The notes under the pieces were generated by a model. It saw only the letters and a list, made by a program, of their open reading frames with translations, made no database searches and had not been told where the DNA came from. This document shows positions 43,965-54,037 of a DNA stretch of 64,000 bases, in pieces; within the stretch, counting starts at the first letter, position 1; each line of letters begins with the position of its first letter. The stretch comes from Microdochium bolleyi. Taxonomy: Eukaryota > Ascomycota > Sordariomycetes > Xylariales > Microdochiaceae. The position numbers were made by a program, and so were the translations under genes. The DNA lies in contig KQ964265.1 of assembly GCA_001566295.1 (NCBI GenBank), positions 310,001 through 374,000 on the forward strand, written 5' to 3'.

Positions 43965-46282
43965 ATGGCCTCCCACAGCATGTCAGCCGACCTGGCGAAC
44001 GCCATCAGTCGCGAGCCTGCCGTCACTCCGGGCTACAGACACCCGGGCACGGTCAGGCTCCTTGGCGAGTCGTTCGCGGCCTACATGCAGCGCAAGCGGG
44101 ACGATGTGCACCGCTTCGCAGCGTCCGTCCCACTGGTCTTCGGCTCGCCGACCGCGCCTGCAGGACAGCGCCAGCGCGAGATCGTGGCCCCGAGAGGCAA
44201 CCTCCGCCTCATGACGGCGGAGGACAGAGAGTGGATGAACGAGGAGATTGCGCGCCAGAGCCGCCAGATGGACGAGATTGCTCGTCTGAGAATGGAACAG
44301 GCGACCACTTCTCAGCAGCCTGCTACCGCTGCCAACGACGTAAGTTGATCCCCCGATCATCCCAGACTGTCTCTGACCGGTAGATACTGACATTTTACCC
44401 ACAGGACTACATCTACCAGTACATTGAGCCTGATGTCGTGGATTCCTCGGATCTGCCAGAGTTGGTCTCTGACGAGGACCTGGCTGCTTGCCAGGGCCTC
44501 CCGGACTACGACTCGGCCTCCGAGTGGGACATCGTCTCTCAGCCGGGATCGCTGCCCGTCGACAGCGTCCCTGCTTCTATCCAGGGCTCGGGCAGCGGTT
44601 CCCTCGACGATTTCGACATCATCTCCGAGCCAGAATCGTTGTCCCTCGAAAGCATCCCGTCAGACAACGCGGGCTGGGACAGCGATTCCGACAAGTCTGA
44701 CGACGCCGCCTCTGAGCCAGGATCGCTGCCCGTCGAAAGTGACCCGTCTACATCCGAGGGCTCGGGCAGCGATCACGAAGATCAAGAATCCAGCATCCAC
44801 TCGCAGCCGCATGCGTTGTCCGTCGAAAGCGTCCCGCATGATAACACGGGCTCGGACAACGCCTCCTCCACCAACGGCCATGAAGAAGACGTGGTGACCA
44901 TCGACACCATCAGTGCTCGCATGGTCGCCGACGTCGACGCCACCCTCGCGCGTGCTACGTGGATGTTGGAGCAGGTCCAGAGCTCAGACGGCCAGGCCGT
45001 CGACGGGCTCGCGAACCTCATGACCCCTCTGTTTGAGGGCAACGCCAGCGATACCGACTCGCTGCACCTCAGTTCCACAGCCAATGACAACAACGTCACT
45101 GAGGAGAACCGCTGCGATACCGACTCACAGCGACTCGACACCCCCAGAGCAACGACGCCCACTGGCGAGGATGGTTCCTTCGTCTACGGTCTCGACTTCG
45201 CACGCATGGTCGCGTGCCTCGTCGAGAGCGACGACGGCGAAGAGAGCGACTGCGATACCACCTCGCAGTACCTCGCCAGTGCGGGTACCCCAGAGCAGCA
45301 GCAGCAGCAGGACTCCCCGATCCCGGTACCGGCCCGGGCCGAGTCTCCCACACAGCAACAACAACACCAGGAGGAAGGCTCGCAGCAGCTGGTACCGACC
45401 CAGTTCGAGCACTTCGCTCCCACAGGCGCACCGCGTCTCGCCCCGGCCGTCCTCGCGTGGCTCGAGGAGCCCGCCTCGCAGGACCATGCCCAGGCCGAGC
45501 TTGCAGCTTTCTATCAGCAGGCCGCGCGGGAGCTCGAGGTCCTGAGCGTACCGCAGCCCACGGCCGAGCTCGAGCGGTGCCGCATCATGTCGATTCGCCA
45601 ACTCCGGAAAGAACTCCTCCGCGCCGAGGCCCATTGCGCTGGCCGGGCATCACTCGTCGCCGCCGCCGAGAACAGCACAACCGGCGGAGCGGAACGGGAG
45701 CAGCATGCACAGCAACAGGGCAGCCAGACACCATTTACCGCCGCCGCTGCTGCTGCTCCCCGAGCGAGTGAGGAGGAGAACGTCCAGAAGCGCGAGGACT
45801 TCATGGCCACGATCCGCGCCGCCGCTGCCGCTGCCAAGGCTGCCTCCGACACTACCCAGGAGGGCAGCTTCAACACCAATATCCACACCCACATCAGCAG
45901 CGGCGGCAGCGTCGCACCCAGTGAAGCGCAGCAGGTACTCGAGCAGTCCACCCAGAAGCTCACCGCTGCGGAGCTCGACGAGCTCGAAGAGCAGGTCCTG
46001 GACCACGTGGGCTTCCTGCCCGGCTGCTCGTCCAGCGCCAACACCCAGTCCCTCGGTGGCGCTCCCTCGTCCTCGCACACCACCAACAACCAGCTCCATA
46101 AAGAGCAAGAGGACAAGGAGCAGCAGGAGCACAGCCCGGCACCAGCCCGGTCCCCCGCGCGCCGCACGCCGACCGCCGAGGAGGAACAGATATGCTCAGA
46201 CTTCCGGGCCCAGGTCCTCGCGAGGATTGCCAAGGGCAAGGCTGTGGCATCGCCATCGCCATCGTCGTCCCTTCGTCAGTAG
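43965..46282 (+). CDS. large acidic disordered protein with 29-30-residue tandem repeats
   Basis: Two exons, 43965-44339 and 44405-46282, join in phase 0 across a 65-nt intron (GTAAGT...CACAG), giving 750 residues. The N-terminal 125 residues are the most ordered-looking part (YRHPGTVRLLGESFAAYMQ; MTAEDREWMNEEIARQSRQM). After SEWDIV there are four tandem repeats (about residues 170-287), each starting with S-Q/E-P-x-S/A-L-x-V/L-E/D-S and ending in an acidic Ser/Asp-rich stretch. Further on come DTDS-type motifs, polyQ patches, and predicted helices near the centre (EDFMATIRAAAAAAKAAS; KLTAAELDELEEQVLDHVGF). It has no signal peptide or membrane segment. I do not recognise the family. High Asp/Glu/Ser content suggests a nuclear or signalling scaffold, but that is inference. 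Confidence 0.8.
44537..44890 (+). repeat. four coding tandem repeats of 87-90 bp
   Basis: Units encode SQPGSLPVDS..., SEPESLSLES..., SEPGSLPVES... and SQPHALSVES..., each 29 or 30 codons long. They are degenerate at the DNA level, so the duplication is not recent, yet the first 12 residues of each unit stay alike. Confidence 0.85.
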
Positions 46283-47419
46283 ACGGGGGGCACGGACATG
46301 CTTTTCTCCTCAACACACAACGCCCGCCAACGCTGGCGTTCATGAGGAGTTTTTAATGCACGCCGTGCCCGAGGACGATGTCCTTTTTTTTTTTTTTTTT
46401 TTTTTTTTTCTCCCTTGAGGGAGAGAAGAAAAGACATGCGTGACACGGAAATTCAGAAAGAAAGAAAACCCACAAAAGAAGAACATCTCGGAAAGGCAAC
46501 CGAGAAAACGAACAAAACAGACCACCCAGTGGGGGTATAAGAGAGCGAAACATTTTTATTCGGAGCTATGGCGTTTATTGATGTTTTCAAGTCTCTTTTC
46601 TTGTTTGGAGTACCATCTCCCTTCTCCCCCACTGGGCCTCCACCTTGGATAACCGGAGGGACACCTCCGTGGTCGGCGGTCCCTACCTGAGAGAGATAAC
46701 TCTCTACATTCCTCTCTCATCCATTTAAGCGAGTGTTCGTTATGTTGGTATTTTCTTCTGTTTCCCTGTCCCTTTGTCTCATAGCATAGAGATCCCAGCG
46801 AATGGATTGCGTGCTTTTCTTCCTCAAACCTTGTGTTCTCGAAGTCTGATATATGCTCTGCTGTGCTCGTGACTGTGCATGGTGGTCGAGACCGTTGCTG
46901 CTGTGGGGAAGTGCCGAGGACCCCTGGGCGTCCAAGGGGTAGAGGGAGCGCTAACACCGAACGGCGGATGTGGCTCAGGGGTAAAGTGGAGAGCCCGCCA
47001 GCGTCCCGGGGCCGACTCTAGGGACTTGCATGGAGCATGTGCCGGCCCGGAAATGGCACGACCACGCTCATTTCGCCTCAGCTCCTGACGGGCCTCGCGG
47101 GCCTCGTGAGCCTCGTCGCTGCTCTTCCTCCTCGTTCGCCATGTCCCTCTCTCTGCTCTCTCCCTGTTCATCTCCGTCTCAACTGGTGTGTGACGACGCC
47201 AACGCCCACGCTCACTTTGTCGACCAGCCCTGAAGTGAGACGTTCTCGCACTGGAATGCTGTCCTAGGTCATTAACCTCATCCCTCGCTCTCCCCCCAAC
47301 GCGACTTCCAGTCTCGCGTCACGGATCGTCAATTTTTGGCCAGCACTCCGCTCATCCCTCCAGCTCTCTTCCCCAAAAAGATCTTCAACCACGACCTCCA
47401 CAAGCAGCAGCGCATCACG
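46283..47419. other. intergenic with poly(T) tract
   Basis: This holds the 3' end of the acidic repeat gene and the promoter of the Psg1-like gene. A run of 26 T lies at 46384-46409 next to a small palindrome. No gene recognised. Confidence 0.5.
46384..46409. repeat. poly(T) tract, 26 nt, next to a 14-bp palindrome
   Basis: A run of 26 T is followed at once by ctcccttgagggag, a near-perfect inverted repeat with 6-bp arms. It lies about 100 bases after a stop codon. It might be the poly(A) tail of an old minus-strand retroposed copy or simple slippage. Confidence 0.85.
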
Positions 47420-48838
47420 ATGCTGCTCCCACCAAAGCCATCACTGGCCGCGGCCGCGATCCTCCTCGCCCAAGCCACCTCGGCCTTCCCACACCTCTCC
47501 CCGCGACAAGCCGCCGCCGCCGCCGCCGTCCCGGCACCCTGGGTGACCGTCGACGCCTCGGGCCTCGCCAGCACCGTGACCCCGTCCCTCAGCACCACCA
47601 CCGCCACCTCGGGCACGACCACGACCATCACAACCATCCTCAACGGCGCGCCCGCCGAGGTGACAGGCACGGTCGCCACCGTGCCCTTCTGGGACACGAC
47701 CTCGTTCATCACGGGCACGCCCTCGCCGCCCAAGCCCACGGGCGACGTCGCGGGCGCGTTCCTTGTCTGCAACAACCGCGACGGCAAGGATGCCCCGTTC
47801 TGCACCCCGACCGCCGGCTCCCAGCTATTCCCGGGCTCGCGGTACTACTGTGAGTCTCTCCTCCGAGACAGATGGGTTGTCGTCTTTATGATTTTCGCCC
47901 TCATTGAAAATTCAATTTATGCCCCCCCCCCCCCCCCTTTTCGGAACTACGTTACTGATTTTTGTGATGTTATGATAGTCACATGGGACGCCAAGTTCTT
48001 CGCCCCCAACGCCTCAGTCACCATTTCCGCGCGGTACTACAACACCTCCTCCAAGACGACCGGCGACGAGGCCTTCCGCTCGCCCAAGAACCTCGCGACC
48101 CGGGGGTTCTGGGCCTTCCCGATCGACAGCAGCCTGCTGCGCGACGTGCTCAACCCGTCCGAGACCATCATGGTGCAGATCATCACGGGCAAGGACGGAG
48201 TGGCGCCCGCGCCCGCCCCCGCCTCTGGATCGAGAGCCGGCGACGTCATGCGGCGGCAGCTTGACTCGGCGAACAACACAATGACCATCGACGGCCCGGT
48301 CCTGACGATCGCGAAACCGACGGGCCCCGTGGCGGAGCAGCACTTCACCGTCCCGACGGGCGCGGCGCTGTACATCGGGCTGCCCGTCGTCGGCGGGTTC
48401 ATCCTGCTGTGCGTGGTCGGGGTGTGCCTGTGGAATCGCAAGCACCGGCGCATCGAGATCGGCAACGTCATGTCGCGCGCGCGGCACGGGTACGGCGCGG
48501 GCAAGTCGGCGCGCAGCAGGCTGCGGATGGGCAAGAGCCGCAAGTTCAAGGAGCACATCCAGCTGCGGGAGCGCGAGCTCGGGCTGCATCACGGAGGGCT
48601 GCACGGGCAGGGGGTCATCTCGCCGACCGCGCCCAGCCCGATATACCGCGACCAGAGCCCGCCGCTGCCGTCGCCGGGGAGGATGCGGCGGGACCGCGAC
48701 GAGGAGGATCTGGGCAGTCTCGCGGGCACGCCGGTCGAGGACAGGAGGATGAACTTTGACGGCGGGAGGGCCGATGGGCCGCCCACGGGCAACGTGTTCC
48801 GCGACGAGATGCGGAGGCAGAAGACGGAGAAGTTCTAG
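47420..48838 (+). CDS. Psg1-like type I membrane protein (Pma1 stabilisation factor family)
   Basis: The yeast family member Psg1 helps Pma1 H+-ATPase leave the Golgi in stable form. Two exons, 47420-47849 and 47979-48838, give 429 residues. The ATG at 47420 starts a signal peptide (MLLPPKPSLAAAAILLAQAT) followed by a PRQ Kex2-like context. The lumenal domain has the family motif FCTPTAGSQLFPGSRYYFTWD, which spans the splice junction, and GFWAFPIDSSLL. One membrane span (about residues 298-320, YIGLPVVGGFILLCVVGVCL) is followed by a basic cytosolic tail with HGYGAGKSARSRLRMGKSRK and HIQLRERELGL, as in fungal homologues. The 129-nt intron contains a C16 run, has no stop in frame, and its length is a multiple of three, so unspliced RNA would also be open. 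Confidence 0.82.
   Translation: MLLPPKPSLAAAAILLAQATSAFPHLSPRQAAAAAAVPAPWVTVDASGLASTVTPSLSTTTATSGTTTTITTILNGAPAEVTGTVATVPFWDTTSFITGTPSPPKPTGDVAGAFLVCNNRDGKDAPFCTPTAGSQLFPGSRYYCESLLRDRWVVVFMIFALIENSIYAPPPPPFRNYVTDFCDVMIVTWDAKFFAPNASVTISARYYNTSSKTTGDEAFRSPKNLATRGFWAFPIDSSLLRDVLNPSETIMVQIITGKDGVAPAPAPASGSRAGDVMRRQLDSANNTMTIDGPVLTIAKPTGPVAEQHFTVPTGAALYIGLPVVGGFILLCVVGVCLWNRKHRRIEIGNVMSRARHGYGAGKSARSRLRMGKSRKFKEHIQLRERELGLHHGGLHGQGVISPTAPSPIYRDQSPPLPSPGRMRRDRDEEDLGSLAGTPVEDRRMNFDGGRADGPPTGNVFRDEMRRQKTEKF
47922..47937 (+). repeat. poly(C) tract, 16 nt, inside an intron
   Basis: The run lies in the single intron of the Psg1-like gene, 41 bases before the acceptor. If the intron is retained the run encodes prolines, and any length change would then shift the frame. 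Confidence 0.85.
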
Positions 48839-49149
48839 TGCATGCGCGTTCAGATTCAGAGACTTTCTGTGGCACGGCAGAACGGCAGGCGCAGATTGCA
48901 AGGACGTGAATTAATACATAATACGAGAAATGGTAGCGATGAAATACATTGATAAGTACAACATGTGGATGGCCAGAACGCTACAAGACGCCACGCTGAA
49001 CATGGCAAGCCTGGCCCGCGATGAATGCAAACGACAATGACCAAATCTGCCTGCTTTTCACAGTCCTGTTTCCACAACGAAGGAGAGGGATTGAAAGAGA
49101 AACAAAAACGATTTTACATGTGCATCGCTCAACGCTGAAAGATCCTGCC
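48839..49149. other. intergenic between convergent genes
   Basis: Short 3' regions of the Psg1-like gene (plus) and the Pro/Arg/Ser-rich gene (minus). No gene recognised. Confidence 0.55.
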
Positions 49150-50235
49150 TCAGCGGCTGGAATGACTGGATAGCTGGAACATCTTCGCCACAGCCTTTCT
49201 CAACGCAGTCGGACCGCTCGTGGGCGCTGCGCTCATCTTGGCGTTGTGACCTGTGCCCTGGTCGGTTGAACTCCGCCCCCGAGTACTCTGCTGCCGCTGC
49301 AGCTTCTGTGGTGGCTGCTGCTTTCGCTGCTGCTCCAGCAGCTGCTTCTCACGCACGCTCTGCCTCTGCGCTGCCCTTCGCTCCCTGGCTGGGTTTGCAG
49401 GCGTAGAAGTTCTCGAGACGGGTGGCGGCAGTATCCGTGTGCCATCGTGCAGGCCCAGGACTGGCGACTCGGCAAAGTCGTCAGCAGCCTCGGGGCGACG
49501 AGGCGGCCTGACGGTGGGCGCCGGCGGCGGGGTGATGACTCTGGGATACTCTCTCGGCTTGGCCGCCGTGTACCGGACGGTGGTGGCGATCTGTGGCGAG
49601 GAGGGCGTTGCTGACCTCCCACGGCTCGGCGGGCGGGAAGACAGAGCAGGGGGAGGAAAGGGAGAGGGAGCAGGGCTCATTCTTGTCATGGACTGCTGCG
49701 AAGTCCGCCCGGACGCGCGGGACCCCATCGATCGTCGAGGGGGCGGCGAGATGGCCTTGATGGCGGCGTGGTACTCGTGAGCGTGCATCAGCCTGCTCTC
49801 GCGCTGTGCTCTTGTGGGCGGGGGGTATGTGGTCACCGGCGCCGGCACGGGCGACCGACGGCGAGGGCGAGGGCGGGGGCTGGGGGTCCTGGTGGATGCT
49901 GTGGTCGCCGAGGGGGAGGGTGCCCGGTATGACGAGATGTTGCTGTGGGAGTAGCTCGAGATGTGGTAGAAGCGCTCCGTGTCGGCGCCGGGCGGCGTGG
50001 GCGGGAGAGGCTTGTCGAGGGAGAGGGTCGAGGAGCTCGCGTATCTTCGGGGGATGTGCTGGGCGGGGGAGCTAGCCTGGGACGATCTGCTGGCGGGATC
50101 TGCGGTCGTCGGGACAGTGCATGGAGGTTGTCTCGCCGGCGGCGGTGGTGGTTGGCGGGCGGGTGTTGCTGGTGGTTGGGTTCGTTGGGCTGCAGACCGG
50201 GAAGCCATGCTGTGTTGTCGTGAGGGCCGGCCCAT
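49150..50235 (-). CDS. Pro/Arg/Ser-rich disordered protein, hypothetical
   Basis: A single exon of 361 residues from the ATG at 50235 (MGRPSRQHSMASRSA); the open frame begins at 50310 but the first 25 residues there look like leader. The whole protein is low complexity: Pro-rich blocks, SYSHSNISSY, repeated RTPSPRPRPRRRSP-like stretches and a Gln/Arg-rich region (REKQLLEQQRKQQPPQKLQR). Some short conserved-looking islands are present, notably RESRLMHAHEYHAAIKAIS and a C-terminal amphipathic helix ALRKAVAKMFQLSSHSSR. The latter ends fit small fungal proteins of unknown function. No domain could be named. Function unknown. Confidence 0.7.
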   Translation of the reverse strand: MGRPSRQHSMASRSAAQRTQPPATPARQPPPPPARQPPCTVPTTADPASRSSQASSPAQHIPRRYASSSTLSLDKPLPPTPPGADTERFYHISSYSHSNISSYRAPSPSATTASTRTPSPRPRPRRRSPVPAPVTTYPPPTRAQRESRLMHAHEYHAAIKAISPPPRRSMGSRASGRTSQQSMTRMSPAPSPFPPPALSSRPPSRGRSATPSSPQIATTVRYTAAKPREYPRVITPPPAPTVRPPRRPEAADDFAESPVLGLHDGTRILPPPVSRTSTPANPARERRAAQRQSVREKQLLEQQRKQQPPQKLQRQQSTRGRSSTDQGTGHNAKMSAAPTSGPTALRKAVAKMFQLSSHSSR

Positions 50236-51469
50236 GCTGAGGGTGGGAAGTGCCAAGGGCACGACGCTGCACTTTGTGGAAAAAAGAAGCAACGCTCTGA
50301 ACAGAAACAAAGACGCTGGCCCCAGGAAATGCGCGGATCTGTTCTAGAAGAAAGGAAAAACGGAAAACGCAGTGCCAACACCAACTCGTTGAGCAGACCA
50401 GGAGCCATGGGGCCGGGGATGCTGGGTCCTTAAAAGCGAGGGTTGGATCTCACCGCTCCGGGCGGGGCCGGGCCATGGCGTCTGTCCAGCTGTACAGCGG
50501 CTTCCTTGTCCGTGGCCTGCCTGCATCCAGATGTTGCATGGAGTTCTGCTGCATGGCCTGCCGGGCTGTCCGGATTGGCCCGTCGCGTGTCGCTCGTCGT
50601 CTTAGCCGAGGAGGCGGGAGACAGGCGTGGATGATTGTCGGTGCTCGGCTCTTGGAACCACTTTCGCGAGGTGTTTGCCGCGACTCTTGATTGCTGATTT
50701 CCCCAGTCTGGGATGATGTTTGCGGCCTGGACGGCATGGCCAGAAGTCCACCTTAAGCGAGGCCCGGTCCCGGGGACAGGATCCAAATCTCGGGTTTGCT
50801 GGCGCCTCTTTCCCTTCTTCATGGCTTTCGCATCGGCCATTCCTGCCACGTCCGAACTCACCAGATCGACTGGCTCTCGACCGCTGCGGCAGGGAGTGGT
50901 CAATGCGCCAAGCCGACAATGGCGTGGCAGCTGCAATATTTGAGGCAGCAAGCACGAATGCACACGTCGATACGACTGCACGGCCACGCTCATTCAATCT
51001 TTATCTTGCTCAACCCTGTTTCACACTGACTCTTTGTTCAGCAACTCGACGACCCACTTCAGATCTTCAGTGTTCTTTTTTGGCGCGAGTTTTGGTGAAA
51101 CAAGATCGGTTTTTGTGCAGCCAATCATGACCAACAACAGCCATCCCCGCTTTCCCGATTCGGGCTTTCCTGTTATCGTCTTCTTTGTCCCGAGCTGTCC
51201 GCTTGTAGGCCCCCGTGCCACATGCGAGGCCACTACCAGAACAATGAAAAGAGACCAGCATGAAGCAGCTTCAATCAGTGATTGAACGGCCATCGCGGCC
51301 ACAAAGAGGATTCCCCGGAGTGTCCGCCTTCTCGTGTACGGTCCACGCCACCATGGCTTCGTGGTGCATCATTAAGATGGCGAGCTCTCGGCGCCTCTCG
51401 GGAAACTCTTTGTAGCATTGAGCCTCTACAGATCTTCCGGATTCGAGGCGAAGAAGTAGTTCTATCACG
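50236..51469. other. divergent promoter region, no gene recognised
   Basis: About 1.2 kb separates the Pro/Arg/Ser-rich gene (minus) and the alpha/beta-hydrolase-like gene (plus). Frames are short. A further 5' exon of the plus-strand gene in this stretch cannot be excluded. Confidence 0.45.
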
Positions 51470-54037
51470 ATGTGGATGACCAGCCCCACAGACGGACACA
51501 GCGGCGATGATGGAGGGATATGCTGGACACCGCAGACGGACACTCCAGTGAGCCCGGGCTGGCCCTCTGCCCAGGTGTTGGGAGCTGGTGCTTTGCAGGA
51601 AGGGCTCTCCCTATCCTTCGGAAGACTATCAGAAGACATCAAACTGGTCGAAAATGGCCCCGACTCACACGAGTAAGGCTCGGGACCATACTTAGAATAT
51701 TCTGCAGAGCAACTAATCGCGTTCAACAACAGAGTCATCCTAGTCCACGGTTTCGGCCTGCTAGGCAGCCCCGTCTTCTCGAACTACGACGGGAACAATG
51801 GCCGGACCATCGGCAGCGACGAGCACCCTCAATATTTTCAGGCGCGACACGTCCTCGAAGAATGGACCGGGGCCGCCGCGATAGAGACACTACTGCAGCA
51901 ACCACAACGACAAGACCAGCAGATAGTCAGCGTGAGATGCATGGCTTTCAGCACTGCTGAGATTCTCGAACACGGGAAAGACGCGCTCTGCGCGGCTGCG
52001 CACTTTCTGTGCAACTCGCTCACGCAGTTAACTCTAGACCCAAGGTCGCCGCTGTTCCTCGGCGACCGCGGCGAAGGGGAGGGCGAGGGGCAGCACTTCT
52101 TCTCCGAGTCGGCAGGCGGGATCCTCCCGGTCTTCCGCCCGCGCAAGGTCACATTCATAGCACACGGGCTCGGGATCTGGGTGGTGAAGCAGGCCCTTCT
52201 CTGGTTCAGACACCACGGCACGCCGCTGCGGCCCGCGGCGACCTTCTTCCTCGACGGCGCGCGGATGAGCTGCCCGGACGTGGCCGCGGGCTATCTCCAC
52301 GACACTGCCTCGGTGTTTGCGCTGCAGTGGCCGTCGCATCTGCGGGGCCAGATGCTCGACGACGTCAAGGCTCATCTGTGCGTCGTAGAGCAGCATTTCG
52401 ATGAGCTCATGGCTGACGCGCACGGAGACTGCGTGGAGATCCGAGATGGGGACGAAGAACGGTACCGGTACGACATGGTCCGATATAATCACCAGCTCTG
52501 GCACCACCCTTCACCACCACTCGATTTTCTGGACGTACGCACCATGCGTCCTTGGGACTCGGGCATGAAGGATTTCGCCGCCGAGCAGGTCCGCAAGCTC
52601 GCGTTCCTCGAGCTGAGCAAGAACCTCGAGGAGGCGGTGTCGCTGCGTCTGCTGTACTCTTCAGCACCGGAAGGCGAGTGTGTTCAGGCTACGGAGGAAG
52701 AGGAGGCCCATGCTAGCATCGCGAGCGGCAGCGGGGCCGAGTATGATGACGCCTCGGTCGCGTCTTCCGGGTCACACTACAGTGAGAGCAGAAGGAGCTT
52801 GCCGGCCACGCCGCCCAGCGAGGCACGGCTCATCCACCGCGCCGAGTCCGTCGAGCGGGAACGTCCGCCCCTCCCACCGATCTCCCCGACAGAGCCGGAG
52901 TGGTCGGAGTTCCTGGAGCCGGATGTTGCTGCCGGCGACGACGATGTCACTGTCGCGCCGCGTGAGGAGGATGTGCCTTCCGATTTCTCAGGGCACCGCG
53001 AGACCTTTGATATGCTACAGTTAGAGCGGTATCTGGGAAGCACGAGGAGCAGGACCGGCTGGCTCGACTCCCAGCGACCGCCCGCTGCGGCCCTGCAGGA
53101 AGAAGCAGACGACTCGGAGACCGTCTACCATAGCGCGTATGAGGCTGAACAGCGATCCAGCAGTCCTGCTGAAACGAGGCTCGATGTTGTTACTCTTCGA
53201 CCACGTCCCGCTGGCCCGCTGGGACTTGCGACCATGTCGAGCAGGCCAGACCGGACTGTGCTTTGTGACGAGCAGATGCGAGGACCACCGCAGCCGCGCT
53301 GGCGACCGCAGGGACCGCTCGGCTTCGCGACCATGTCGTCGTGGACACCTGCCGTCGAGAACCGTACCTCGCGAGCTAGCTCCAGCAAAGATAGCACCTC
53401 TGTCGGGAGCGTGCTCATGCTGTACGGAGACGACACTGGCACAAGAAACCGCCAGTCCGACGTGCCGTCACTACCATCATCGGAGGGACACAGCCTCGGC
53501 CACATCCTCGACCAGTACGCCGGCCACAGTCGGTGGACGAGCCAGCGATACAGCCGTGGCACGAATCCTCAGAGGAACGTGATCATGGACGCCCTGCGCG
53601 AGCTCATCTCGGACCCCGCTGCGGCGCCACCGCCGCGCTCTGAACCGGGGATCAGCGCCGTGGAGGCTCTAGTCGCGCATCTGGCGGAGAGCATCGGGGC
53701 TGAGCTGCCGGTCCTCGAAGAGAGGTGGCCGAATATCCGTCGCAGCCTGCGGTGGCTGCTGCGGGATATCGAGATGGCGCGCTACGAGGCCGCGAGGCAC
53801 GCCCGGGATCGAGAAGTTGCTGAGACTGTTCTGGATCAATCTGAAGTCCTGCCAAGTGCAACGGGCCGGCTTGGAGGCACTGAGAGGCGGTCTGGAAAGG
53901 TCGACCATGAGTGGCATGGGGATGTTGAAACCCGGCAGCAGGTGCAGGAACGCTTCGACGGAAGTGCATGGCAGCAAGGAGACTCGCGGCCGGAGGACAT
54001 ACACGAACACTATGTCGACGCGGAGGACTACTCATGA
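51470..54037 (+). CDS. alpha/beta-hydrolase-like protein with degenerate nucleophile motif and long disordered tail
   Basis: Two exons, 51470-51672 and 51733-54037, join in phase 2 across a 60-nt intron, giving 835 residues; the start could instead be the Met two codons later. The join makes HEVILVHGFGLLGSP, the oxyanion-hole loop of lipase-like hydrolases. The next landmark, where such proteins carry GHSxGG followed by LVIKQAL, reads IAHGLGIWVVKQAL, with Gly213 in place of the catalytic Ser. The rest of the hydrolase domain follows (FLDGARMSCPD; a CEFLEL-like region at about 360-385 with VRKLAFLELSKNL). From about residue 400 on the protein is disordered, acidic and Ser-rich, with two copies of a GPLG(L/F)ATMSS motif. 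The C-terminal 200 residues include a helix-rich part (LVAHLAESIGAELPVLEERW; IRRSLRWLLRDIEMA). This is probably a non-catalytic, binding version of the serine-esterase domain found in fungal signalling proteins. Confidence 0.78.

Noticed and set aside
46962..47040. tRNA-like stretch (gtggctcaggggtaaagtgg)
   Set aside because: The D-arm-like piece is not followed by a matching anticodon stem, T arm or acceptor stem.
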